A stretch of DNA of 64,000 bases from Aspidapion aeneum (taxonomy: Eukaryota > Arthropoda > Insecta > Coleoptera > Brentidae). The position numbers were made by a program, and so were the translations under genes. The stretch covers positions 9,084,931 to 9,148,930 of the forward strand of contig OY755047.1 of assembly GCA_963576565.1 (NCBI GenBank), in the 5' to 3' direction. This document shows, in pieces, positions 1 through 8,989 of the stretch; within the stretch, counting starts at the first letter, position 1, and each line of letters starts with the position of its first letter. Under the pieces are notes generated by a model. It was not told the origin of the DNA and searched no databases. It saw nothing but the letters and a program-made list of their open reading frames with translations.

Positions 1-31
1 TAGCAAATAAAAAGGTAAGTATAGGGAAACA

Positions 32-352
32 TTACTTTTGTCCAAAGTGAGATTTAAGTGCCACGAGTGCATTTAAGGACTCATTATTTAATCTTAAACG
101 AAGCTTGTTACAAAAACCGCCGGCCACTGAGAAAGCTCTCTCCGATTGGACGCTGGTAGGTGGTATAGTCAGTAAATGCTCGTAGCACAGTTGCGAATAT
201 TGTCCTCGACAACCGCCATCCTCAAAAAGGACTATTTCTCGTTTTATTCTTTTTGAGAATCGATCTGGTTTTGCACTTGATGACGTTTGTATGATTGCTC
301 TTGTACTTATTGAGGCATTAGTAAATATTGCATTTTCAATAAATCCGTCTAA
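32..352 (-). pseudogene. hAT transposase C-terminal fragment
   Basis: An open frame of about 106 codons reads on the minus strand and ends at a TAA at 32-34. A TAG at about 353 limits it upstream and it has no usable ATG. The translation contains YEHLLTIPPTSVQSERAFS followed by VAGGFCNKLRLRLNNESLNAL. This is the signature of the hAT C-terminal dimerisation region (ERxFS, then an arginine/leucine-rich helix and LxxLxxLK). In intact hAT transposases this region follows the RNase H-like catalytic core; here the core is absent from the window, so this is a 3' remnant. No TIR was found next to it. Confidence 0.82.
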
Positions 353-664
353 CTAACGGCGCTGCGTCACGCTTATTATGCATGTGTCTGGTATAATTTA
401 GCGGTTTCGGGACCAAGTTGAGGTCCACTTTTTTAGGAAAAGTTCCGGGACCGTCCCGGGACCAAGTCCCGGTACTGGATATCCTAGTATTGAATATAAA
501 AAAAGACGCACAAAATCGGTACCACATTATAGCTGTATTTGTCATTTGTGATTGGCCTCTGGCCAATTTTACCGCACGACCGTTACATTTCAGAGCGACT
601 TCTAGCATCTTTTAAGAAACAATTACTCTGGTAGTACCGGGTGTATCAAAAACTATATCTTCCA
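353..664. other. unassigned stretch
   Basis: No convincing coding potential. The only structure is a cluster of GGGAC/GTCCC/CCCGG motifs around 410-475 (interrupted inverted repeats such as GGGACCGTCCCGGGACC). Short frames here have no recognisable domain. Confidence 0.4.
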
Positions 665-885
665 TTTCGATACCGTATCACTAGACCCACTTTCTCTATT
701 CAAAATATAGGGGTAAAGTATACCCCTCGAAGGGGGCTCGTGCTACAAAAATTTAAAGATAGCCAAAAAGTGTCCCCCTCGCAAACAAAATCGACGTGTC
801 CGGTTCGGTTCGGTTCGGTTCAGTTCGGTTCGTTTCGGTTCGGTTCGGTTCGGTTCAAAATACAGAAAAAGGCCTCTGTTTCGAT
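665..885 (+). repeat. repeat family L, single-arm copy
   Basis: The segment running through TATTCAAAATATAGGGG, ACCCCTCGAAGGGGG and CTCGCAAACAAAATCGACG recurs in the same order at 4495-4680. It also recurs in inverse orientation at about 4166-4260. This copy has one arm only and is interrupted by a GGTTC microsatellite. Confidence 0.7.
801..856 (+). repeat. (CGGTT)n microsatellite
   Basis: About eleven imperfect copies of CGGTT, with CAGTT and CGTTT variants, inside the L repeat. The equivalent position in the 4495-4680 copy has no expansion. Confidence 0.95.
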
Positions 886-1157
886 GTTCGTGAAACACCG
901 TGTATAAAATCAGTTATGCATAATTAATTTTTTTAATTTGAGATTTACGCAGGGTTTTGTAGATAGGTAAAATAAGTACAAATCTAACATGTAATAATAA
1001 GAAAAATGTAAATTTTTAAGTTGCGACGGTTTCGAAGGGGATGGGCGACATATAAAAAATAAAAATATAATAATACGCTAATAATGTTAATACCTAGTCT
1101 ATAAAGAACTTACCTAAATTCAGTAAAATTAGCGAAATCAGTTAGGTCGTAAGTTCA
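886..1157. other. unassigned AT-rich stretch
   Basis: No open frame or repeat relationship recognised; AT-rich spacer before the hAT element. Confidence 0.4.
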
Positions 1158-1322
1158 TGATGATGTAGGGTTACCAGATGAAAACGTCTCTAACCAGGAC
1201 CAGCCGTCAAGAAAATCCGGACAAAATCCGGACATCAAAATTTTTTTCGATGCCACACACAAAAAATCAACTTTTTTTTTATTGAAACAATAACTAATAA
1301 ATAACATAATATACCTACTATT

Positions 1323-1592
1323 TTATAGGTACTTTTCACTGCTTTGTATTTTATTCAACAGTGTTAAATTTTTAGGCAGAAGTACAAAATCGTAAAATTT
1401 TGAGCAGCTCATATAAGCAGCAGAAGATAAAAGCAGCCTATTTCTTTCTTTGGTCCACTGGGTAGAAATAATAACATATTTTGCCCATTTTTCGTGGGTA
1501 GGCAGATTGTGGTCATCAGAAGTAAAATTGTCTGATATGTACTTTTTTAGATTACAAACTTCATCAAAAAAATTGTGTGCGCTTAAGACCAC
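1323..1592 (-). pseudogene. hAT transposase fragment
   Basis: An 89-codon minus-strand frame inside the hAT element above. The translation contains SCSKFYDFVLLPKNLTLLNKIQSSEKYL. From memory this resembles the extreme C-terminal tail of insect hAT transposases (ENFYxxxLxxxNLxLLxKIxSSEKY-type). Upstream sequence is cut off by the nested MITE at 1641. No catalytic residues remain. Placement inside a TSD-bounded hAT element supports the call more than the residues alone. Confidence 0.55.
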
Positions 1593-1640
1593 ACAACAGA
1601 AGTGTAATTCAACAAGGCAAAATTAATAATACTACTTTAA

Positions 1641-1943
1641 GCGTGGTCTTAACATAACGTTTTACCTTACGTCTTGCCTGTCAGTCAAAAGGGTCAAGTA
1701 TGACTGTTGAAAGACTAGCGTAGACATTTGATAGTTTTAACGTACGTTTTTAGATCAGTTTTTGATACAAAACGATGGTTTTATTGGAAAACAATGCGTG
1801 ATCCGGTCAGTTCTCTAGGCGGTCTTCCGTCTTAAATCAGTTCAAGTAAAACGTCCGTTTTTCCGTCTACACACAAAGTTTTACTTGATGCGTTTTGACT
1901 GAACAGGCAAGATGTAAGGTAAAACGTTATGTGAAGACCCCGC
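1641..1943 (+). mobile_element. TTAA-flanked MITE (family P), short copy
   Basis: Termini GCGTGGTCTTAACATAACG and GTTATGTGAAGACCCCGC are inverted and lie between two TTAA sites (1637-1640, 1944-1947), as expected of a piggyBac-type target. This copy lacks the internal block with the hammerhead core found in the copies at 4920-7015 and 18285. It may represent the ancestral form or a deletion. It is nested in the hAT element 1166-2143. A TA-target reading (TIR AGCGGGG) is not excluded. Confidence 0.75.
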
Positions 1944-2280
1944 TTAATGATGAATTCACACTGCTAAATTTATCGACGATTATTGTTTAATTAAATTTTT
2001 TGAAACTAGTTTATTTTGCGTTATTTGATGTTTATAAAGGCGGCTACTTTAAAATCCGGACGTTTATGAAAAATCCGCCCGGACCCACCCGGACGTAGTA
2101 AAAATCCGGACATGTCCAGATTAATCCGGACGTCTGGTAACTATGATGATGCAATTTAATTTAAATTTTACTGCTTGTATGTGAGGCAATTTATCTATCT
2201 ATATTTAAAATGTCGAATGTATACTTTGTCTTTAACCTTAGCCGGTTTATTTACGTTCAATATAGGGGAAGGCTTTTTAG

Positions 2281-2898
2281 TATTTTTTCTATAAGCGTGC
2301 GGAAAAGTCCACTTTTCCGCACGCATTTTAGTGTGGAAAGTGCCACTTTTCCGCACCAGTGCGGAAAAATATGCGGTAAAATATTTTTTCGAAAAGTAAA
2401 TTTGTTACGATTTTGAGGTGTTCTATAACATTTAGACCGTTCAAAATACATTTGTATCTTTCCTAGCATACGAAATATCCTAAACATATTCAAATTGACT
2501 AAAATTCTGCTATATTTTCAATATTTTCGATAAAATAAAGTTTTCAGTAAAATAGGTTCAAATCATAAGTTTTAAACCTCCCCGGTATAAATATCGTCAT
2601 TGTCAATGTCAAACAACAATGAACACTAGTGGTTTTAGATTTGGCATCTTAAATCACGATAGCAACAAAGTACAAACAAACTGTCAAAACAAAGCCAATT
2701 TTGCAGATACAAGCGTCTTTTGAATTTTTCAACAAAAAAATCAGATTTTCAATGGATTCTTCGGACGAAGATCTACCCCAGTCAGTTCTAGAAGCCGCTA
2801 GAAAGGGAATAATAATAATTGATTTGATTAAAACGTTTTGAATATAAATAATTTTCTGATTAATATTTAGTTTTTTCCTCACGCTTATAGAAAAAATA
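2281..2898. repeat. inverted repeat enclosing a small ORF, GTGCGGAAAAG motifs
   Basis: The segment TATTTTTTCTATAAGCGTG at 2281-2299 recurs inverted at 2880-2898. Just inside the left arm are repeated complementary motifs GTGCGGAAAAG and CTTTTCCGCAC. The same motif cluster reappears at 57541-57660 beside a coding remnant, suggesting both regions derive from one element family whose name I cannot establish. Confidence 0.5.
2752..2841 (+). pseudogene. N-terminal remnant, possible tyrosine-recombinase (Crypton-like) protein
   Basis: A 29-codon frame begins with the acidic MDSSDEDLPQSVLEAARKG and then runs into IIIIDLIKTF before a TGA. From memory, insect Crypton-like tyrosine recombinases often begin with an acidic stretch followed by VLEAAR..., but there is no catalytic domain here to prove it. 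A TATA-like GGTATAAATA lies about 170 bp upstream (2583-2592). The frame breaks immediately after the conserved-looking part, so it is at best a truncated 5' end. Confidence 0.3.
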
Positions 2899-2903
2899 GT
2901 GTA

Positions 2904-3019
2904 CCTAACTCGTGCGTAAAGTGTCTTTTCCGCACTTGATTGCTGGCCAAACTCCGCTATCGCGTCGTTTGGCCATCTGCAATCGCGTGCGGAAAACGGC
3001 ACTTTCCGCACTAGTTAGG
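2904..3019. mobile_element. palindromic MITE, TA target (family K)
   Basis: The 116-bp element begins CCTAACTCGTGCG and ends with the inverse CGCACTAGTTAGG, between TA dinucleotides. The arms also carry GCGGAAAA/TTTTCCGC motifs, and GGCCAAAC/GTTTGGCC near the centre forms a second stem. A second copy with the same ends is at 57291-57392. Confidence 0.7.
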
Positions 3020-3132
3020 TAAACTACTATTTTGTCATTTTTTCAAATCGCTCTATATTTGATAAAATTATGTGAATATGGTTTTTGAGTAGGGTGGAGG
3101 GAATGACAGGAGGGGAGATGGGTGGGAGCAGG

Positions 3133-3295
3133 CAAGCGCGGATCTAGGTCAAAATCTAGGAGGGCGTAATAGTCGAGGAAATTTTTTTTTCAATATAATT
3201 TTTTTTCTAGAAGGGGTAATTTTTCTGTTTTCCCTTTAATTATTAGGAAAAAGTGCATGGTAATTACCCCGTTACCCCCCTCAAATCCGCGCTTG
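3133..3295. mobile_element. short hAT MITE
   Basis: 163 bp with inverted termini CAAGCGCGGAT / ATCCGCGCTTG, flanked by GGAGCAGG and GGAGCGGG (7 of 8 identical), the 8-bp duplication expected of hAT. Non-coding. Confidence 0.78.
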
Positions 3296-3500
3296 GGAGC
3301 GGGGAGGACTACAAAGTAACTACAGCATATTAGAGAACATTTGCAATGGGTAATCAAAGGAATTTCAATAAAATCGCCTGAAATTTAGATAATTTGTATG
3401 CAGTAAAGCCTACATCATCTGACAAAATGACGTCTGAAGACCGCCATATTGATTCCTGTGCCGTGTAGCCTCTAGCGTGACACAAACATACTTACTTACA

Positions 3501-3682
3501 CAGTGGCGCACCCAGGAATATGTCTTGGGGGGGCCCGAGGCCTCTTGGGGGGGGGGGGCCCGAAGCCTCATGATGTCGAATTTTAAGCTATTTCTTGTGT
3601 TTTTTCTGAAATATGTCGAAAATATGTAAAAAAATCTAAGGCTTTGGGGGGGACCGCCCCCCCCCCGCTGGGTGCGCCCATG
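3501..3682. mobile_element. hAT-like MITE, CAGTGGCGCACCCAG family (copy 1)
   Basis: Inverted ends CAGTGGCGCACCCAG and CTGGGTGCGCCCATG, with G/C homopolymer runs next to each end and an AT-rich core. Flanked by ACTTACA on both sides (7 bp; 7 of 8 if one more base is counted). Same family as 24505-24687 and 43211-43384. Confidence 0.75.
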
Positions 3683-3691
3683 ACTTACATA

Positions 3692-4009
3692 CACACAACA
3701 ATCGAAAAACATTACCCTTCCTTTCGCCGTGCTGCAGTTGGGTAAAAAAAGTATTTATCTTTGTCTGTCTCTTTAAGGAATTTGAAAAGTCCTGATATTT
3801 CAGACGCTCTGTACTCGTATTGCCTAGCTCATAACAAGTGGTACCGTAATAAGTACGACCGAAGTCATTTGAATATATGCGAGTGGTGCTCGGTTATACA
3901 GGTTTTAGTTGGACTATTATTTCGGAATAATGTAGACAATAAACACAGAGTTTACCAATAATAATAGAGGAATAGATAAACAAACAAAATAATAATAAAA
4001 TAACAACAA
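3692..4009. other. unassigned stretch
   Basis: A 66-codon plus-strand frame (3761-3961) has no recognisable domain and no supporting context. The end is a low-complexity AAT/AAC-rich tract. I do not call a gene. Confidence 0.35.
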
Positions 4010-4156
4010 TAATAATAACAAACGTCAAATTTAGTACCCGTGAATTTAAAAATCAAACAAGTTTCGTGGTTAATCGGGTAAAAAGAAGTTTTTGTTTCTC
4101 TCATATTTTTCCGTGGGTAGCTTGGAAGCTTAACTTCACGGGGGTCCAAGATCTAA
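4010..4156 (+). mobile_element. Helitron-like 3' end (H1)
   Basis: Contains CCGTGGGTAGCT-TGGA-AGCTTAACTTCACGG (4111-4142), which pairs with two G-T wobbles. It is followed by GGGTCCAAGAT, then CTAA at 4153-4156 and a host T. A hairpin about 11 nt upstream of a CTRR terminus next to T is the canonical Helitron 3' end. Four other copies (10107, 28970, 31371 minus, 56461) share it. Downstream sequence in this copy differs from the others immediately after CTAATG. Confidence 0.65.
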
Positions 4157-4159
4157 TGT

Positions 4160-4680
4160 ACTTGAAATTTTTGTAGGACGAACCCCCTTCGAGGGGTATA
4201 CATTACCCCTATATTTTGAATACGGAAAGTGGGTCTATTGATATACGCCACTGCCTTTTTTTGAAGGCCTTTTGAATGTCCTTACAACCGTGTAAAAATT
4301 TCAAAAATCTATCCATTGGTTTCAAATTTAACATGGACTCATAAAATAAAAATTTTATTAGAATTTAATACTTTTCGGATTTAATTTTTATTTTATCATT
4401 CCATGTTAAATTTGAAAATTTGAAAGCAAATATCTCAAAAACTAATCGATGGATTTTTACACGGTTGTAAAGGTATTGAAGAGAGCTTCAAAAGAAGGTG
4501 TCACTAGACCTACTTTCCCTATTCAAAATATAGGGGAAAAGTTTACCCCTTCAAGGGGGTTCGTGCTATAAAAATTTCAAAATAGCCAAAAAGTGCCCCC
4601 CTCGCAAACAAAATCGACGTGACCGAACGTTTCTCCAAATTCGTACTCTAAATACGCACAAAGGGCTCTGTTTCGAGGTA
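4160..4680. repeat. repeat family L, two-arm inverted copy
   Basis: About 180-bp arms face each other around a centre near 4365. The left arm runs from TAGGACGAACCCCCTTCGAG, the right arm ends AAGGGGGTTCGTGCTA. Internal parts such as ACCGTGTAAAAATTTC / GGATTTTTACACGGT also pair. The right side continues through CTCGCAAACAAAATCGACG as in the copy at 665. Confidence 0.7.
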
Positions 4681-4919
4681 TATTAAAATTAAGGCATCAA
4701 AATTCCCGCCTATAATTTCCAAGTTAAACTTCTGTTTTTGACTAATAATAATTTATTTTAATTTTGTTTTAAAGACAAATTATTGTCGGGAAAAATCTAA
4801 AGCATTGGTAGGAGGGTCATCAAAAAAGACAAATGATAGTATAAGAAAAAAAAATGAGGATTTATTAAAATTAATAAAAAAATATTCTAAAATAACTTCG
4901 TGACATATGAATGTGTAAA

Positions 4920-5554
4920 GCGGGGTCTTCACATAACGTTTTACCTTACGTCTTGCCTGTCAGTCAAAAGGGTCAAGTATGACGGTTGAAAGACTAGCGT
5001 ACACACTTGATAGTTTTAACGTACGTTTTAAGATCAGTTTTTAATACACCATGGAGGAAGCACTGCTTTTGTCAATAATGTTTTTTATTTTAAATGTCTA
5101 TGACTTAACCGTTTCAGTAGCTAAACATAGTTTTTTAACCAGTTTTTCAAAATGTTGTGCTGATTTAGTTTGGTAATGTCCCCTGAAGATGTAAGTTTCT
5201 GCTTACGAAACATGTCGGGACTATTTGTCTAAAATAAATTAAAAATTAGTGGAAGAAGACAATAACCTGTTTTATTTCCTAAAAAATTATCTTATCTAAT
5301 GTCGGACGTTTCGTATACCAACTTCTAAGTTGCACTCGAAAGGAATTAAAATTGTATGCACTACCACAAGAAATGCCGCTAAAACTAACGTTTTACCGGA
5401 AACAAAGCCTCTACCGATCAGTTCAACAGGTCCGACTTCAGTCCTGGTCAGTTCAGACAAAACGTACGTTTTATTGTCTACACGAAAGGTTTTGCCTGAT
5501 CCGTTTTACCTGATCAAGTAAAACGTCAGGTAAAACGTTATGTGTAGACCCCGC
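4920..5554 (+). mobile_element. family P MITE, array copy 1
   Basis: Starts GCGGGGTCTTCACATAACG and ends CGTTATGTGTAGACCCCGC, with TTAA after the right end; the left flank reads TAAA. The interior carries AACGTACGTTTT motifs in both halves and the hammerhead core at 5178-5221. Small frames that repeat between copies (for example a 63-codon one) look like by-products of repetition, not genes. Confidence 0.85.
5178..5221 (+). ncRNA. hammerhead ribozyme core (type I, minimal), copy 1
   Basis: Order of elements: stem I GTCCC (5178-5182), CTGAAGA (5183-5189, fits CUGANGA), stem II GTAAG/CTTAC with a short loop, GAA (5207-5209), self-complementary ACATGT (5210-5215), cleavage base C5216 completing GTC, stem I GGGAC (5217-5221). 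A very short palindromic stem III is characteristic of the Penelope-associated and retrozyme hammerheads, which can act as dimers. All core bases are present. Activity is inferred, not shown. Confidence 0.72.
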
Positions 5555-5676
5555 TTAAAGCATTGGTCGTAGGATCATCAAAAAAGAAAAATGATAGTAT
5601 AAGGAAAAAAAATGAGGATTTATTAAAATTAATAAAAAATATTCTAAAATAACTTCGTGGCATATGAATGTGTAAA

Positions 5677-6306
5677 GCGGGGTCTTCACATAACGTTTTA
5701 CCTTACGTCTGTCAATCAAAAGGGTCAAATATGACGGTTGAAAGACTAGCGTACACACTTGATAGTTTTAACGTACGTTTTAAGATCAGTTTTTAATACA
5801 CCATGGAGGAAGCACTGCTTTTGTCAATAATGTTTTTTATTTTAAATGTCTATGACTTAACCGTTTCAGTAGCTAAACATAGTTTTTTAACCAGTTTTTC
5901 AAAATGTTGTGCTGATTTAGTTTGGTAATGTGCCCTGAAGATGTAAGTTTCTGCTTACGAAACATGTCGGGACTATTTGTCTAAAATAAATTAAAAATTA
6001 GTGGAAGAAGACAATAACCTGTTTTATTTCCTAAAAAATTATCTTATCTAATGTGGGACGTTTCGTATACCAACTTCTAAGTTGCACTCGAAAGGAATTA
6101 AAATTGTATGCACTACCTCAAGAAATGCCGCTAAAACTGACGTTTTACCGGAAACAAAGACTCTACCGATCAGTTCAACAGGTCCGACATCAGTCCTGTT
6201 CAGTTCAGACAAAACGTACGTTTTATTGTCTACACGAAAGGTTTTGCCTGACCCGTTTTACCTGATCAAGTAAAACGTCAGGTAAAACGTTATGTGTAGA
6301 CCCCGC
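5677..6306 (+). mobile_element. family P MITE, array copy 2
   Basis: Same ends as copy 1 with TTAA at 6307-6310. It differs by scattered substitutions and small indels, including loss of the TTGCC segment near the left terminus. Confidence 0.85.
5930..5973 (+). ncRNA. hammerhead ribozyme core, copy 2
   Basis: Identical core to copy 1 (CTGAAGA, GTAAG/CTTAC, GAA, ACATGT, C5968) but stem I reads GTGCC against GGGAC, a single mismatch. The predicted cleavage base lies exactly 752 nt after that of copy 1. Confidence 0.65.
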
Positions 6307-6428
6307 TTAAAGCATTGGTCGTAGGATCATCAAAAAAGAAAAATGATAGTATAAGGAAAAAAAATGAGGATTTATTAAAATTAATAAAAAATATTCTAAA
6401 ATAACTTCGTGGCATATGAATGTGTAAA

Positions 6429-7015
6429 GCGGGGTCTTCACATAACGTTTTACCTTACGTCTGTCAGTCAAAAGGTTCAAGTATGACGGTTGAAAGACTA
6501 GCGTTTACACTTGATAGTTTTAACGTACATTTTTAGATCAGTTTTTAATACACCATGGAGGAAGCACTGCTTTTGTCAATAATGTTTTTTGTTTTAAATG
6601 TCTATGACTTAACCGTTTCAGTAGCTAAACATAGTTTTTTAACCAGTTTTTCAAAATGTTGTGCTGATTTAGTTTGGTAATGTCCCCTGAAGATGTAAGT
6701 TTCTGCTTATGAAACATGTCGGGACTATTTGTTTAAAACAAATTAAAAATTAGTGTCTAATGTCGGACGTTTCGTATACCAACTTCTAAGTTGCACTCGA
6801 AAGGAATTAAAATTGTATGCACTACCTCAAGAAATGCCGCTAAAACTGACGTTTTACCGGAAACAAAGACTCTACCGATCAGTTCAAACGGTCCGACATC
6901 AGTCCTGTTCAGTTCAGACAAAACGTACGTTTTATTGTCTACACGAAAGGTTTTGCCTGATCCGTTTTACCTGATCAAGTAAAACGTCAGGTAAAACGTT
7001 ATGTGTAGACCCCGC
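6429..7015 (+). mobile_element. family P MITE, array copy 3
   Basis: Same ends, TTAA at 7016-7019. Lacks a 43-bp internal stretch just downstream of the hammerhead that copies 1 and 2 retain (the AATAACCTGTTTTATTTCC region). Confidence 0.85.
6682..6725 (+). ncRNA. hammerhead ribozyme core, copy 3
   Basis: GTCCC, CTGAAGA, stem II GTAAG/CTTAT (one wobble), GAA, ACATGT, C6720, GGGAC. Cleavage base is again 752 nt after that of copy 2. Confidence 0.68.
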
Positions 7016-7277
7016 TTAAAGCATTGGTTGTAGGATCATCAAAAAAGAAAAATGATAGTATAAGGAAAAAAAGGAGAATTTATTAAAATTAATAAAAAAT
7101 ATTCTAAAATAACTTCGTGACATATGAATGTGTGAGTAAAATATGTCGCAAGCGTTCAAAAGAACGACGCATAACTTTGTTATTAAATCACGTTTCTTCA
7201 GTCAGAACTAAATTGAGCAACTTTTCACTCAGATTGATTTATTTTACATAGTGTGTCACATTATTTTTGGGTTTAAA

Positions 7278-7376
7278 ATTTTTCGAATTTCTTGTTGATG
7301 ACGCACGCAAACAATGTTACAGACAATGAAACCAAAAACATGAGGAAACATTTAACACTTAAAAATAACTGAAATC
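7278..7376 (+). repeat. 99-bp left target duplication of LINE A1
   Basis: Aligns without gaps to 8711-8809 with only about eight substitutions, from ATTTTTCGAATT to AAAATAACTGAAATC. The two copies flank the LINE A insertion exactly, so they are best read as an unusually long target-site duplication. Confidence 0.85.
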
Positions 7377-7433
7377 GTAAATCGACGTCGATTTGCAAAA
7401 GAAGAAGAACCACTAAATCTACTTTGAAAAGCG

Positions 7434-8400
7434 TTGGAAAACATAAACATAAGCGTACAACTAATTAAGGCCATCAAAGAGTTATACCGCAATAGTAAGG
7501 CAAAAGTTAAAATAACAGCAAAACTAACAAAAGGCTTTCAAGTAAATAAAGGTCTTAAACAAGGTTGCTGTATCTCGCCTACGCTCTTCAAGATATACTT
7601 GGAACAAGTCCTTAAAGTATGGAAGAAAAAATGTCAAAACATGGGAATTCCGTTGGACGAAACCACCTTTTATATTTTATGTTTCGCCGATGATCAGATA
7701 GTAGTGGCTCAGGATTATGACGACCTCGAATATATGACACGAAAACTAATAGAAGAGTACAATAAATGGGGACCAGAGGTTAATCTCAATAAGACTGAGT
7801 ATATGTGTATCGATGGAACGAAACAGGATGTAATCTTAAATACCGGGCAGCGAATTCAGTCCTGTGATGAGTATAAATACTTAGGTCTAAAAATTACAGC
7901 TGACGGAACACTAGACAAAGCTATAAGAGATCGAAACGTACAAGGAATTAAATGGAATAATTTGGGACCAAAGTATATCAAAACATAACAAAAAGCTTAT
8001 ATATACCACCATTGTAAAAAGTATTATTACATACGGCTCAGAAGTGTGGCCAATAAAGGATAGAACAGAAAAAATGCTTTCCGCTACGAAGATGGACTAT
8101 TGGAGAAGAGCAGCAGGGAAATCAAAAAGAGAAAGAGTTACAAATCAAAGAATAAGAGAAATTATCACAGTGGGTGAACGTACTTTAGTGGATGATATAA
8201 AAACAAAACAACTGGTGTGGTACGGACATGTACAAGGAATGAATGGTGAAAGACTACCTAAAAACCCAACCTAAAACCAACTGGCCGAAGAAAACGAAGA
8301 CGGCCAAGGAGAAGCTGGAGAGAAGGAATAGACCGTGAAATAAGAATAAGAGGCCTAGATGATGAATTATGGGCGAACAGAAACGAATAGAGATTGGGTA
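7434..8400 (+). pseudogene. LINE A reverse transcriptase, C-terminal half
   Basis: The first open part (7434-7988) contains QGCCISPTLFKIYLEQVL (RT motif B), CFADDQIVVAQ (catalytic YADD-type box as FADD), EEYNKWGPEVNLNKTEYMCI and YKYLGLKI (motifs D and E). A deletion after NVQG causes a frameshift. A second open part (8044-8274) continues with GSEVWPIKDRTE..., WYGHVQGMNGERLP, the LINE tail domain. The N-terminal RT motifs and endonuclease are missing. Cannot encode an active enzyme. Confidence 0.85.
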
Positions 8401-8404
8401 TCGG

Positions 8405-8587
8405 CAGTGGCGGCATATGCCCTCTCCCCGCCCCTCTGCGTTTGGCGCCCCTGGCGTCCTTTGAGAAAAAATAGAATTAATAGTGTTATTATTTTAAAAA
8501 AAGGTTTGGTAATTTATTTGACTCCCATACCTATATTTGCAACCCTTAAGGTCTTCGCCCCCCCCTTTTATCCAGGACACGCTACTG
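8405..8587. mobile_element. hAT MITE inserted in LINE A1
   Basis: Ends CAGTGGCG and CGCTACTG are inverted, with a perfect 8-bp duplication GGTATCGG at 8397-8404 and 8588-8595. Removing 191 bp restores the uninterrupted LINE A sequence seen in A5 (GGGTATCGGAAGACG), proving the boundaries. Confidence 0.92.
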
Positions 8588-8623
8588 GGTATCGGAAGAC
8601 GTAGAACGTTGTGAAACCGATAA

Positions 8624-8628
<5 letters not shown>

Positions 8629-8708
<80 letters not shown>
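8629..8708 (+). repeat. (TA)n, tail of LINE A1
   Basis: About 40 TA units starting directly at the LINE A 3' end. Confidence 0.95.
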
Positions 8709-8709
<1 letters not shown>

Positions 8710-8710
8710 C

Positions 8711-8809
8711 ATTTTTCGAATTGCTCGTTGATGACGCACAAAAACAGTGTTACAAACAAAGAAACCAAAAACATGAGGAAACATTTAACACTTAAAAATA
8801 ACTGAAATC
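8711..8809 (+). repeat. 99-bp right target duplication of LINE A1
   Basis: Partner of 7278-7376 with equal length. The region after it (8810-8989) holds only AT-rich sequence with a TTAAAAAGAG / CTCTTTTTAA hairpin. Confidence 0.85.
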
Positions 8810-8989
8810 TTTAAAAAGAGACCTCAAATACGTTCAACTGTTAAGGGCCTCTTTTTAAAAAAACAACAAAACCAAAATTTTTTCTAAAAAAATTTTTGTA
8901 TCAGCAAAAATTGTTGTAAACTAAACGTATGAGCGACTTTAAGTGGTGCCATAACTAAAGTTAATCGTATTTTTTATAATAAAATTAAA

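Larger units (their letters stand above)
1166..2143 (-). mobile_element. hAT element with 8-bp TSD
   Basis: The termini TAGGGTTACCAGA and TCTGGTAACTA are inverted. They are flanked by perfect 8-bp direct repeats TGATGATG at 1158-1165 and 2144-2151, the duplication length of hAT. Both subterminal regions carry repeated ATCCGGAC motifs, probably transposase-binding sites. The element keeps a minus-strand transposase fragment and is interrupted by a TTAA-type MITE at 1641-1943, so it is a dead internal-deletion derivative. Confidence 0.85.
4798..7133 (+). repeat. tandem array of (flank + hammerhead MITE) units
   Basis: Three complete units, each a ~120-bp leader (starting AAAGCATTGG, ending CATATGAATGTGT) plus one family-P MITE, followed by a fourth leader without a MITE. 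Equivalent points are 752 bp apart for units 1-2 and 2-3. Unit 3 is 43 bp shorter because of one internal deletion. The final leader continues into unrelated sequence, so the array arose by tandem duplication of a locus that already contained the MITE. The shared AAAGC at leader start and MITE start could have seeded the exchange. Confidence 0.9.
7377..8708 (+). mobile_element. LINE family A, copy A1 (5'-truncated)
   Basis: Homologous to A4 (41634-43209) from about 7408 onward, ending GAAACCGATAAATA followed by (TA)n. The first 31 bp (7377-7407) do not match A4 and contain the perfect palindrome AAATCGACGTCGATTT, possibly filler at the 5' junction. It is interrupted by an hAT MITE at 8405-8587 and flanked by the 99-bp duplication. 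Only the C-terminal half of the reverse transcriptase and the tail domain remain. Confidence 0.88.

Noticed and set aside
4111..4142. Conserved hairpin with CTCGAAAGC as a hammerhead ribozyme
   Set aside because: No CUGANGA box and no NUH site; position before CTAA fits a Helitron end better.
5330..6982. 63-73-codon frames repeated in each family P copy (MHSKGIKIVCTT...)
   Set aside because: Conserved only because the DNA is repeated; no domain, no start context, overlapping frames equally open.
8494..8784. Open frames rich in IY repeats across (TA)n tracts, also at 27662, 34939 and 43010-43382
   Set aside because: They are translations of microsatellites with short random flanks.
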